From positions 310,001 to 374,000 of the forward strand of contig NZ_JAGGKB010000002.1 in NCBI RefSeq assembly GCF_017873335.1: 64,000 nucleotides of DNA. Reading direction: 5' to 3'. Source of the stretch: Thermococcus stetteri (GTDB lineage Archaea; Methanobacteriota_B; Thermococci; Thermococcales; Thermococcaceae). The position numbers were made by a program, and so were the translations under genes. Below the pieces are notes generated by a model. That model made no database searches and was not told where the DNA came from. It saw only the letters and a program-made list of their open reading frames with translations. Numbering within the stretch: position 1 is the first letter of the stretch; each line of letters begins with the position of its first letter. This document shows positions 24,318 through 32,421 of the stretch, in pieces.

Positions 24318-26221
24318 TAGCGCTCACCAACGCCTCGGTGATCTCGCTGGCGCTGGCCTTTTTCGCCCTCGGCGCCATAATGCCGTTCCTAAAGCGAGAC
24401 TTCAGGGTGAGCCTGCCTCCAGCTATAATCGGCTCCCTGCTCACGCTCTTCGCTGGAGCCTACGGCGTTTATCACAAGATAGAGGGGGAAGTGCTCTTTG
24501 GACTTCTCCAGACGGCGGTTAAGATAGAACTGCTGAACGGCTTTTTCATAGCCTTCCTCGGCCTTGTGGGCCTGTTCGTCTCCCTCTACCTCCTCCACTA
24601 CGACATGGAGCCGAGGCATTTGACCTTTGCAATAGCGTACAACGGCGCTCTCGCTTCAGCCCTGCTCTTCCTCGCAACGGACAACCTTGAGAAACTCACC
24701 CTCTCCTACGAGCTGATAGCCCTGTTCACCCTTGCCCTATTCCTATCAACTGTCCCGAGGAGAGGAAGGATAACAGCGAGGAACTACATAGTCTTGACTC
24801 AGGTCTTCGGTATAATCCCCCTCCTGATAGCGACAAGTCTCGCCTATTCCGCTGTCGGGAGCCTCCATGGTCTAACCTTCGAGGCCCTAAGGGAGAACCT
24901 TGATAAGCTCCCCGTTGGGGTCTGGCTCCTCTATGCCCTATACCTCTTCCCGGCCCTTGTCCGTTCAGGCGTCTTCCCCCTCCACACCTGGGTTCCAAGA
25001 GTGTACCAGAGGCTTCCGTCGCCCCTCGTTCCGGTATTCATAGCCCTCGAGGGAACTGGCGTTTACTTCTCGCTGAGGATATTCTTCGAGACGCTCCCTC
25101 ACTCCCAGGTGGTTGGTTACTCCATTGCAGTCCTAGGAACTGTCTCTGTCTTTGCCACCCTTTACTCCTTCAAGGAAATCCGCCTCAAGACCAAGTTCGC
25201 CTACCACAGCGTGATGGACGTCGGCGTTTCTTACTTCGCCCTCGGTTCGGCCCTCGTCTTGGGCGGGACGCTTGGAACGGTAGCTTTAGTTGGTGCAATC
25301 CTGCACACCCTCTACCAGACACTCTACAAGAGCGCCATCTTCTTCGGTTTGGGGGCGATAGAACACTACGGCGAGGAACCAAACATATGCTCCCTGAGGA
25401 AGCTCCTCAAGGGCCACGTTATAACCCTCTTCATATCTCTTTCGGCCTTTTCGATGGCAGGGGTTCCGCCACTTGCGGCATTCGTGAGCAAGTGGCTTAT
25501 CTATGAAGCCTCCTTTGGAACGGCCAACGTCTACCTCTGGATAATGGGGCTTACCGTTGCCTTCCTCGGCCTCTTCCCGCTCGCCTCCATACTCCAGGTC
25601 AGGCGCATCAACAGGCTCCTCTGCAAGAGGGAAGTTGAGAGGGAGGAGGTGCCGCTCTACATAAGGTCTGTAACTGGTGTGGTGGCCTTCCTCGGCTTCT
25701 TTGTGGCGATATTCCCTCTTATGGTCTTCCCCTGGCTCCAGCACATAGTCGGAGAGCTTATCGGGGTTGAGATTGAAAGCCTCTCAAAGACGTTCTTCGC
25801 CAGCCCTATCACCGTCTTTGCCGTTGCACTGCTCTTCGTCTCTACATATGCGGGCTGGAAAATAGGCAGGATGCCCACCGACAGGGTCAGCGAGCTCCTC
25901 CTCATCTTCTACAACATGGGTGACATACTCCGCTTTACAGCGGAGTTTTTCCTGAAGGAGGGCAAGAAGGCCTACCTCACCTACATCCTGCCGGTCATAA
26001 AGGTCGTTCCAAAGCACGAGCTCCCGCTCGTCAAGGACTACGACGATGCCCTCGATTATCCAGTTAAACACCTCGACGAGGCCATGTTCATGCCCCTGAT
26101 AAGGCTCTTTGAGAGACTCGCCAAGTGGGGTGGAGAGAAGAACCTCGACATGAACGCGCTGATAAGCGGGTTTGCGGTGGCTTTGGCCCTGCTGATAGTT
26201 CTCCTGGGGGTGGTATCGTGA
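24314..26221 (+). CDS. Second NuoL/M-type antiporter subunit
   Basis: A 635-residue polytopic protein with about 15 helices of the same family. It has LSYELIALFTLALFLS, the helix region YLFPALVRSGVFPLHTWVPRVYQRLPSPLVPVFIALEGTGVYF (His/Arg variations relative to other copies) and KTKFAYHSVMDVGVSYFALG. The C-terminal part carries an extra amphipathic stretch (FNMGDILRFTAEFFLKEGKK) before a final helix, reminiscent of HyfB/Ehr-type subunits. Flanking genes overlap at both ends. Its exact counterpart in bacterial Mrp (MrpA half or extra subunit) is uncertain. Confidence 0.82.
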   Translation: MIALTNASVISLALAFFALGAIMPFLKRDFRVSLPPAIIGSLLTLFAGAYGVYHKIEGEVLFGLLQTAVKIELLNGFFIAFLGLVGLFVSLYLLHYDMEPRHLTFAIAYNGALASALLFLATDNLEKLTLSYELIALFTLALFLSTVPRRGRITARNYIVLTQVFGIIPLLIATSLAYSAVGSLHGLTFEALRENLDKLPVGVWLLYALYLFPALVRSGVFPLHTWVPRVYQRLPSPLVPVFIALEGTGVYFSLRIFFETLPHSQVVGYSIAVLGTVSVFATLYSFKEIRLKTKFAYHSVMDVGVSYFALGSALVLGGTLGTVALVGAILHTLYQTLYKSAIFFGLGAIEHYGEEPNICSLRKLLKGHVITLFISLSAFSMAGVPPLAAFVSKWLIYEASFGTANVYLWIMGLTVAFLGLFPLASILQVRRINRLLCKREVEREEVPLYIRSVTGVVAFLGFFVAIFPLMVFPWLQHIVGELIGVEIESLSKTFFASPITVFAVALLFVSTYAGWKIGRMPTDRVSELLLIFYNMGDILRFTAEFFLKEGKKAYLTYILPVIKVVPKHELPLVKDYDDALDYPVKHLDEAMFMPLIRLFERLAKWGGEKNLDMNALISGFAVALALLIVLLGVVS

Positions 26222-26502
26222 ACATAGTTGACGTTTTCCGGGAAGTGCTCTACTTCGCGGCGGTCATCTACACCCTCGCCTTCGCCCTCTACGGGATAAG
26301 GGCAATAAAGGGCCCGACCACGGCGGACATCATTCTCGCAGTGGACTGCCTCTCCTTCGATATGGCAGCGTTCATGGTCGTCCTCGGGATATACTTCAAG
26401 TCAATCATGCTCGCGAGCGGTGCTATAATCCTCGCCCTCTGGGCCTTCATGCTGGACATCTACTACACCAAGTACGTCCTCTACGGGGAGGTGGAGGTAT
26501 GA
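26218..26502 (+). CDS. mrpF: Mrp antiporter subunit F
   Basis: A 94-residue, three-helix MrpF subunit of the Na+/H+ antiporter. GTG 26218 overlaps the preceding stop, and the stop overlaps the MrpG start. Characteristic sequence: ALYGIRAIKGPTTADIILAVDCLSFDMAAFMVVLG, with the acidic residue in the middle helix. An upstream in-frame extension would run into the preceding gene and is rejected. Confidence 0.88.
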   Translation: MNIVDVFREVLYFAAVIYTLAFALYGIRAIKGPTTADIILAVDCLSFDMAAFMVVLGIYFKSIMLASGAIILALWAFMLDIYYTKYVLYGEVEV

Positions 26503-26948
26503 TAGACCAGATCATCTTCGTCATCGGTTCAATAGCGATACTCCTCGGTGCCATATACGACCTCATAGCCGCTATAGGAATGCTCCGCTTCGGGGACTTC
26601 TACATGAGAACCCACGCGGCCACCGTCGGAACGATAGGCGGAGCGGCTCTTCCAGTCTTTGGAGCAGGATTGGTTGCCCTCGTTTACCAGCCCCTCGGTG
26701 AGCAGAGGTTCTTCATGGCGGGAATAGCTTTCACCGTCGGAATCCTTATCCTGATCATAGCTCCCACAGGCTCACACTCACTCGTCTCGGCTGTTTACTT
26801 CGGCAAGATTGGAAAGAAGCCAAAGCTCGTGGTGGATCACCTCGAGGAAGACCTGCCGAAGAGGAGCGACGTTGCCGAGCTTGTGAGGGAGCACGAAGAG
26901 GTTCCCGGTGAGGAGGAAGAACCGAAGTTCACCTTCAGGAGGGTCTGA
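26499..26948 (+). CDS. mrpG: Mrp antiporter subunit G
   Basis: A 149-residue MrpG-type subunit with three N-terminal helices. Family sequence: AIYDLIAAIGMLRFGDFYMRTHAATVGTIGGAALPVFGAGL. The C-terminal 45 residues are charged and cytosolic (DHLEEDLPKRSDVAELVREHEEVPGEEEEP), longer than usual bacterial MrpG. It overlaps mrpF by four bases. The next subunit begins two bases downstream. Confidence 0.88.
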   Translation: MIDQIIFVIGSIAILLGAIYDLIAAIGMLRFGDFYMRTHAATVGTIGGAALPVFGAGLVALVYQPLGEQRFFMAGIAFTVGILILIIAPTGSHSLVSAVYFGKIGKKPKLVVDHLEEDLPKRSDVAELVREHEEVPGEEEEPKFTFRRV

Positions 26949-26949
26949 A

Positions 26950-27207
26950 ATGCAGGAGCTCCACTTCATAATCTTAGCGATCGTCGTTTCCTTTGGCTTC
27001 GTGTTCAGCTATCTGGCAATGAAGGAGCACGACCTACTCAAGACCCTCGCCCTAAGCTCGGTTCAGTCAACCTTCTTCGCTCTCGGCTTCTACATCCTGG
27101 CCGCCCCGGACATCGTTTTAGCTTACCTTGCCATAGCTGTTGGAGCCTACACCGCCCTCGTCATCCTTGCGATAAGCAAAACAGAGAGGTACGAGGTGGG
27201 AGAATGA
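26950..27207 (+). CDS. MbhD/DUF4040-type antiporter subunit
   Basis: An 85-residue protein with three helices matching the MbhD/DUF4040 module, which in bacteria is fused inside MrpA. Key stretch: DLLKTLALSSVQSTFFALGFYILAAPDIVLAYLAIAVGAYTALVILAISKTERYE. It overlaps the MrpB-like gene by four bases. Its existence as a separate gene is typical of archaeal Mrp and Mbh loci. Confidence 0.85.
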   Translation: MQELHFIILAIVVSFGFVFSYLAMKEHDLLKTLALSSVQSTFFALGFYILAAPDIVLAYLAIAVGAYTALVILAISKTERYEVGE

Positions 27208-27968
27208 AGCGAGACGTTTACGTTGCGGTTTCTTTCCTGCTGGCGTTCCTGGTTATCTCCTACGCGGTAACCGTGAAGGACGTCCTCGGGATAGCCCAGA
27301 ACCCGCTCCGCCCCCTCGGCGAGTTCTACCTGAGCCACGCCTTTGCCCACGAGGGACCCACAAGCCATAGCCCAGAGGTTGTAACGGCTATAGTCTGGAA
27401 CTACCGTGGGTTCGATACGCTTTTCGAGACATTCGTCTTCTTCCTTGCCATCATAGGTGCCCTGAGCGTGCTCAGACTAACCAATGAGCAGGAGGAACAG
27501 GTTCGTGACCTTGAGGCAAGGGAGCCGCACAGACAGATGGATTTGATAGTCAGGGCAACGGTAAAGCTCGTGGTAATCATGATTGTCTCGATCTCGGCCT
27601 CGATAGCTCTCCACGGCCACTTAACTCCAGGCGGAGGCTTCCAGGGAGGTTCGGCCATGGCGGTAGCGGCCCTGCTCCTCTTCGCGACCTTCAGCAAGTT
27701 CACCCTTGAGAGGAAGGGTCTAACGTTGAGGCACACTGTTTCAGCATACGCTCTCGGCCTGGCGCTCATCCTGGCGACCGTCCTTACCCCGGTTTTCCTC
27801 TACGGTGGAAAGGTTCTCGAGATAAACCTCCTCCCCGGAGAGACCGGCCTCTTCAACCTCGACGTTGGGGAGTACACTGCAGTTACCTTCGGGTTCCTGA
27901 CGGTGTTCCTAGTCCTTGGAGTTTCCGAGTGGATATTCAAGAGCGTCCTCAGGAGGGAGGTTCAGTGA
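27204..27968 (+). CDS. mrpB: MbhE-MrpB fusion-type antiporter subunit
   Basis: A 254-residue protein joining an MbhE-like N-terminus (VKDVLGIAQNPLRPLGEFYLSHAFAHEG... VVTAIVWNYRGFDTLFETFVFF) to an MnhB domain (LHGHLTPGGGFQGGSAMAVAALLLF). Six or seven helices. The same arrangement occurs in Mbh/Mrp-type hydrogenase loci of Thermococcales. Overlaps with both flanking genes show translational coupling. Confidence 0.86.
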   Translation: MKRDVYVAVSFLLAFLVISYAVTVKDVLGIAQNPLRPLGEFYLSHAFAHEGPTSHSPEVVTAIVWNYRGFDTLFETFVFFLAIIGALSVLRLTNEQEEQVRDLEAREPHRQMDLIVRATVKLVVIMIVSISASIALHGHLTPGGGFQGGSAMAVAALLLFATFSKFTLERKGLTLRHTVSAYALGLALILATVLTPVFLYGGKVLEINLLPGETGLFNLDVGEYTAVTFGFLTVFLVLGVSEWIFKSVLRREVQ

Positions 27969-28354
27969 TAGCGAGCTTTCTTATCTTCTACATCACGATA
28001 ACGCTCTTCGCGATGACCCTCCTCGGAATTTACGGCGTTGCAACCAGATCCAACCTCATCAAGAAGATCATCATGCTCAACGTGATGGGCGATGCGGTAA
28101 ACATGCTCTTCATCCTAATTGGCTACCGCCTCGTCTACCCAGTCTTTCCGCCGATATATGAGAAGCACCTGACGATTGAAGAGTTCCTGAGCAGGGCGGT
28201 TGATCCCGTTCCGCAGGCATTAGTGCTAACGGCCGTCGTCATTGGAATGGCCATGAACATACTCCTGACGACCTACGCGATCCAGTTCTACCGCCTCCAC
28301 GGAACCGTTGACGCCCGTGACATGGCGGAGATAATGAGGGGGGAGAGGGAATGA
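27965..28354 (+). CDS. mrpC: Mrp antiporter subunit C (NuoK-like)
   Basis: A 129-residue three-helix NuoK/MrpC subunit beginning with GTG 27965, overlapping the MrpB stop. Sequence features: TRSNLIKKIIMLNVMGDAVNMLFILIGYR and DPVPQALVLTAVVIGMAMNILLTTYAIQFYR, the latter being the usual NuoK C-terminal helix. The stop overlaps mrpE by four bases. Confidence 0.88.
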   Translation: MIASFLIFYITITLFAMTLLGIYGVATRSNLIKKIIMLNVMGDAVNMLFILIGYRLVYPVFPPIYEKHLTIEEFLSRAVDPVPQALVLTAVVIGMAMNILLTTYAIQFYRLHGTVDARDMAEIMRGERE

Positions 28355-28848
28355 AGGTGAGGTTCTCTCCCGGGACGTTCCTGATAGCGCTCGCCGTTTA
28401 CCTGTTCTACACGGGTTCGGTCAGCGAGTACGACCTAATAACGGGAAGCATCGTTGCCCTCATAATCTCGCTCATAGTCGGCCACTGGCTCATAGAGAAC
28501 GACCTTAAGTTCTTCTCGCCGAAAAGGTGGTTCTACGCGATCCTCTACGGCCTCAGGTACTTCCTGATAGAGGAGACGAAGACACACATTGACGTGGCCA
28601 AGAGGGTATTCACACTGAAGGCCAACCCGGGAATCGTCAGAATCCCCCTCGAAGTCGAGAACGACTACGGGAAGGTTCTCGTGGCCAACTCGATAACAAA
28701 CACCCCGGGAACGATAACCGTTGACATCAGCGACGACGGGAAGTGGCTCTACGTCCACTGGATTGACGTGAGTACGCTCGATGAGAAGGAGATCAAGGAG
28801 AACATAGTTGCTTACTTTGAGGACTACGCGAAGAAAATATTCGACTGA
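28351..28848 (+). CDS. mrpE: Mrp antiporter subunit E
   Basis: A 165-residue MrpE protein: two N-terminal helices (PGTFLIALAVYLFYTG; IVALIISLIVGHWLI) followed by a conserved cytosolic domain with NDYGKVLVANSITNTPGTITVDISDDGKWLYVHWIDV. It precedes mrpD by nine bases, with GAGGTGAG in between. Confidence 0.9.
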   Translation: MKVRFSPGTFLIALAVYLFYTGSVSEYDLITGSIVALIISLIVGHWLIENDLKFFSPKRWFYAILYGLRYFLIEETKTHIDVAKRVFTLKANPGIVRIPLEVENDYGKVLVANSITNTPGTITVDISDDGKWLYVHWIDVSTLDEKEIKENIVAYFEDYAKKIFD

Positions 28849-28857
28849 GGTGAGAGC

Positions 28858-30456
28858 ATGGAGGTTGGAATAGTCCCGGTCATACCGCTCGGCTTTGCAT
28901 TCTTCCTCCCGTTCATAGCCTTCGCAACTGGAAAGAACAGAAAGGTCGTGATAGCCTACGCCCTAACCGCTCAAACTGTAGCTTTCCTCGCTGGAATCGA
29001 GCTCTTCAAAATGGCCTACTCCTCGAATGAGCCCCTAGTTTACGCTTTCGGGAACTGGATAGCGCCGATAGGGATAGTTTTTGAGGTGGACAGGCTATCC
29101 GCGACGCTGGTTCTGACCGCTACCATCGGCTTCTTGATGGCTGGAATATACTCTGCCAGGTTCATCAGGGAGCACGGAATAGAGTTCTTCTACACCTTTC
29201 TCCTCGGCCTTGAGGCCGGAACTCTGGGGGCATTCATGACGGGCGATGCATTCAACCTCTTCGTCATGCTCGAGGTTCTCGGCGCTTCCGCCTATGCCAT
29301 AGTGGGCTTTTACAGAAACAGGAGCGAGAGCATCGAGGGTGCCTTCAAGTACGGGATAAGCGGTGCCGTGGCTACGAGCCTCTACTTTTTAGCACTCGGC
29401 TTCGTCTACGCCTCCCTCGGAACGGTCAACATGGCCGACCTAAGCGCCAAGTTTCATAACATAAGCTTCCCGGTCACGGTGAAGGTCTTCGGAGACCCAA
29501 CCTTGGCCCTCGGAATATTCTTCGCACTGACGATAGCGATGGTCCTCGTCAAGAGCGCCATCTTCCCGGGCCACTACTGGCTTCCCGATGCCTATCAAGG
29601 TGCACCCATACCCGTCGGCGCTGTCCTCAGCGGCTTCGTTGAGGTCGTCGGCATCTATGCCCTCATGAGGTTCCTTTACACAGTCTTCCAGGGTATTTCA
29701 TTCTCCCACTGGCTCTCACTGGTCTTCTTCACGCTCGGAACTGCAACGGCCTTCCTCGGCTCCCTGATGATGCTCGTCCAGAAGGACGTTAAAAGGCTCA
29801 TAGCTTATTCAACGATACTCCACATGGGCTACCTCTTCATGACCCTCGGCATTGGAACGGAGCTCGCAGTTCTGGCCATAAACTTTCACATAGTGAACCA
29901 CGCCATAGCAAAGATGCTCCTCTTCTTCACGGTTGGGGCCTTTATCTACAGGACTGGGAAAACGAAGATAGACGACCTTGCCGGCGTTGGAAAGAAGATG
30001 CCGGTAACGACCTTCCTCTTTGGAATAGCCACGCTCAGCCTCGTTGGGGTTCCGCCGCTCAACGTCTTCTTCAGCAAGATGCTTATCTTTGACGCGCTGA
30101 TGCAGAAGAGCGCCTGGCTTGCTTCAGTAGTCATTATCACGAGTGCCATAGCGGCGTGGGCTTACTTTAAGCTCTTCGTGACCCTCTGGCGCGGAAAGCC
30201 CGTCGAGGGACACGGTCACCATGGAGAAGGAGAGCACGAAGGAGATACGAAAATCAGTGACCACATTGAAGGTGGCGAAGTCTGGGTTCTCACGTCTGTG
30301 AACCTAATCCTTGGTCTCTTAGTGGTGCTCTTTGGAATCTTCGCGCCGGTGCTGATAGACAGCTACTTCCACGGGGCGGCGGTTCAGGCGATGGACTATC
30401 AGAGCTACATAGAGGCCGTGAGAAAGCTGGCAGAGGCAGTTCTTGCAAGTGCATGA
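28858..30456 (+). CDS. mrpD: Mrp antiporter subunit D (NuoM/N-like)
   Basis: A 532-residue antiporter core subunit with about 14 helices. It shows MLEVLGASAYAIVGF (conserved Glu), the Lys-containing broken helix KSAIFPGHYWLPDAYQGAPIPVGAVLSGFVEVVGIYALMR and KDVKRLIAYSTILHMGYLFM. A His/Glu-rich loop (GHGHHGEGEHEGD) near residue 460 is unusual and could bind metal. Last gene of the nine-gene locus; no hydrogenase, formate dehydrogenase or CODH genes are attached here, unlike many thermococcal Mrp clusters. Confidence 0.9.
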   Translation: MEVGIVPVIPLGFAFFLPFIAFATGKNRKVVIAYALTAQTVAFLAGIELFKMAYSSNEPLVYAFGNWIAPIGIVFEVDRLSATLVLTATIGFLMAGIYSARFIREHGIEFFYTFLLGLEAGTLGAFMTGDAFNLFVMLEVLGASAYAIVGFYRNRSESIEGAFKYGISGAVATSLYFLALGFVYASLGTVNMADLSAKFHNISFPVTVKVFGDPTLALGIFFALTIAMVLVKSAIFPGHYWLPDAYQGAPIPVGAVLSGFVEVVGIYALMRFLYTVFQGISFSHWLSLVFFTLGTATAFLGSLMMLVQKDVKRLIAYSTILHMGYLFMTLGIGTELAVLAINFHIVNHAIAKMLLFFTVGAFIYRTGKTKIDDLAGVGKKMPVTTFLFGIATLSLVGVPPLNVFFSKMLIFDALMQKSAWLASVVIITSAIAAWAYFKLFVTLWRGKPVEGHGHHGEGEHEGDTKISDHIEGGEVWVLTSVNLILGLLVVLFGIFAPVLIDSYFHGAAVQAMDYQSYIEAVRKLAEAVLASA

Positions 30457-30516
30457 GACCTTCTCCCATCTTTTCCCAAATTTATCTGTGGCCTTGTCTG
30501 AGGAAACTGGAAAAAG

Positions 30517-31272
30517 TTAGGTGAAGTAGAGGACGGTCAAAACGAGAATGTAGAGAAGCATCACACTTCTGAAGACACTCCAGCCGAGCCTTTTGATGTC
30601 GTCTATCTTTGCGACGTAGTTCTCATCCCTGAGGTTTTTCACCAGCCTAACCGTCGGCTCGATGAGGGCTATAATCAGATAAGGATTATATGCTAAAACG
30701 CCGAAGATTGGGAGCCAAGTTATCAGCGGGTACTTCTTGGGAAACTTCCTGAAGGCCAGCTTTGTCTCGACGTAGGCAGCTCCAATAGCTTCGTAATAGG
30801 CCAAAACTAGCCAGAAGATGAAAACCTTATCGCTGAATGGCTTCCCTGAAACAGCCGGGGCAAAGAGGGCTGGAACCGCTGGTAAGAGGTTTCCGAGGGC
30901 GTAGGTGACGGGGTGCTTCCAGCCCTTAGCCCGGGAGAAAGCGAAGTGAAGGGTGAAGAGAACAACCACTACAGCCAGTGGAATTACGAGGGGATTATCT
31001 AGAGCAGGTTTGAGGGCATCGGTGCCGAACCAGTAAAATGCGGGGAGAACGTACGCCAAAGCGTTTAGACCGAGGCTCAGGGCCATCCCGCTCATTTTCC
31101 AGGCGCGATAGGAATCGAAGGCAAAATCGAAGGTGAAGAACGTTACCAGCGTAACGATAAGCCCGATCAACCAGCCACGCCAGTCTGCGTGGGCAAGGAT
31201 TAAACCTCCTATCATCGAGAGAATTATAGTCCCGCCAGCTCCGGGCTCCCTTGGAACCTTGAAGACCTTCAT
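30517..31272 (-). CDS. Polytopic membrane protein, YwiC-like
   Basis: A 251-residue membrane protein with seven or eight hydrophobic segments. The N-terminal VPREPGAGGTIILSMIGGLI resembles the start of YwiC-like proteins (bacterial PxEHGAW motif), and the mid-part LVLAYYEAIGAAYVETKLAFRKFPK fits the same family. It is convergent with the Mrp operon and divergent from cooC. YwiC-like genes are often near anaerobic or nitrate respiration genes in bacteria. Family call is tentative and no function is claimed. Confidence 0.65.
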   Translation of the reverse strand: MKVFKVPREPGAGGTIILSMIGGLILAHADWRGWLIGLIVTLVTFFTFDFAFDSYRAWKMSGMALSLGLNALAYVLPAFYWFGTDALKPALDNPLVIPLAVVVVLFTLHFAFSRAKGWKHPVTYALGNLLPAVPALFAPAVSGKPFSDKVFIFWLVLAYYEAIGAAYVETKLAFRKFPKKYPLITWLPIFGVLAYNPYLIIALIEPTVRLVKNLRDENYVAKIDDIKRLGWSVFRSVMLLYILVLTVLYFT

Positions 31273-31419
31273 CGCAACGCCTCCTTCATTGTTTTAACCG
31301 CGGGAGTTACATAATGGAACCTAAAAACCTTTACTGGGCAAATTTGTGGACAAACGGGTATTATCGACGAAGCAAAGGACTTATAGATCGTGCTACTGTT
31401 TTCCAAATTAGTGATACAC

Positions 31420-32148
31420 ATGAAGATCCTCGTGTCCGGAAAGGGCGGCTGTGGGAAGAGCACTATAAGCGCGATGCTTGGAAAGTATCTAGCAGGCAGA
31501 GGCTACCGCGTCCTCATAATAGACGCCGACGAGTCGAACCCGGGCCTCTATAGGATGCTGGGCCTTCCAAAGGTCAAGACTCTTGCTGAACACCTCGGCG
31601 GGAAGAAGAGGGCCAAGATACTCATGGCGGTAGAAGGTGAAGGAGAGCTCGACGAGGAGCTCTTTGACTGGACGCTCGACGAAGTTCCTGAGGAAATCCT
31701 CGCCAGGAAGGGGAATCTCGCGGTTCTCACAATCGGGAAGATTGAAGAAGCTGAAGAAGGTTGCGCCTGTCCCTACGGGTTCCTCGCGAGGAAACTCCTC
31801 GAGGGCATAAAGCTGAAGGAGAACGAGGTTATCATCGTTGACACGGAGGCTGGGATAGAGCACTTCGGCAGGGGTGTTGACAAACACGTTGATGTCGTTG
31901 TTGACGTGGCCGAGCCCTCCCTGGAGTCCATTGAGCTGTCAAGGAAAATAGCGAGTTTAAGCGAGAGCCTCGGCCTCAAACACATTCTCGTCCTAAACAA
32001 GGCCCTTCCGGGAGTTGAGGAAAAACTGCCGGTTAAGCCTAATGTCATCATACCCTTCGACCAGAGCTTCATCATCGACAGCCTCAACGGCAGAGAAGTC
32101 GAGCCAATAGAGCAGATTGAAACCCTTTGGGAGTCGATATCCAGATGA
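31420..32148 (+). CDS. cooC: CooC-type nickel-insertion ATPase
   Basis: A 242-residue MinD-fold ATPase of the CooC type, which helps insert Ni into carbon monoxide dehydrogenase. The start is ATG 31420 (MKILVSGKGG). It has the deviant Walker A GKGGCGKST, VLIIDADESNPGLYRMLG and the metal-binding CxC motif in EEGCACPYGFLARKLL. No cooS/CODH catalytic gene is visible in the window; its target could lie elsewhere. GACGAA and a TATA-like CTTATAGA lie upstream (about 31368-31388). Confidence 0.85.
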   Translation: MKILVSGKGGCGKSTISAMLGKYLAGRGYRVLIIDADESNPGLYRMLGLPKVKTLAEHLGGKKRAKILMAVEGEGELDEELFDWTLDEVPEEILARKGNLAVLTIGKIEEAEEGCACPYGFLARKLLEGIKLKENEVIIVDTEAGIEHFGRGVDKHVDVVVDVAEPSLESIELSRKIASLSESLGLKHILVLNKALPGVEEKLPVKPNVIIPFDQSFIIDSLNGREVEPIEQIETLWESISR

Positions 32149-32421
32149 ATTCATTTGTTTAGGCCTTGACGTTCTGTTGTCATCTTCCAAAATTTTTACA
32201 AATACTTGCCTATCTTACTATAAAATTTTTCGAACTTTTGACCTTCTTAGTGCAATAATGTTCTCCATCGCTCCGTGTTTCGACGAACGGCTATTCTGCT
32301 TTCGTTTTCTGGCTAATTAGCCGATCCTAACCCTTTTTCGTTTTTCGCCGATTATTATTTTGACGAACGACGAAAGAATTTTAAGGAGACCTAACTCTTA
32401 ACCTGGAAGAGGTGACAGCCA
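32149..32421 (+). promoter_or_regulatory. AT-rich intergenic region with the acs promoter
   Basis: A 273-base AT-rich gap. TTTCGACGAACGG occurs at about 32278-32290; the same 13 bases recur upstream of the FOR gene. Nearer the gene, GACGAACGACGAAAG (32362-32376) directly precedes TATA-like AATTTTAAGG. GAGGTGAC precedes the GTG start. No gene is evident in the gap. Confidence 0.4.
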
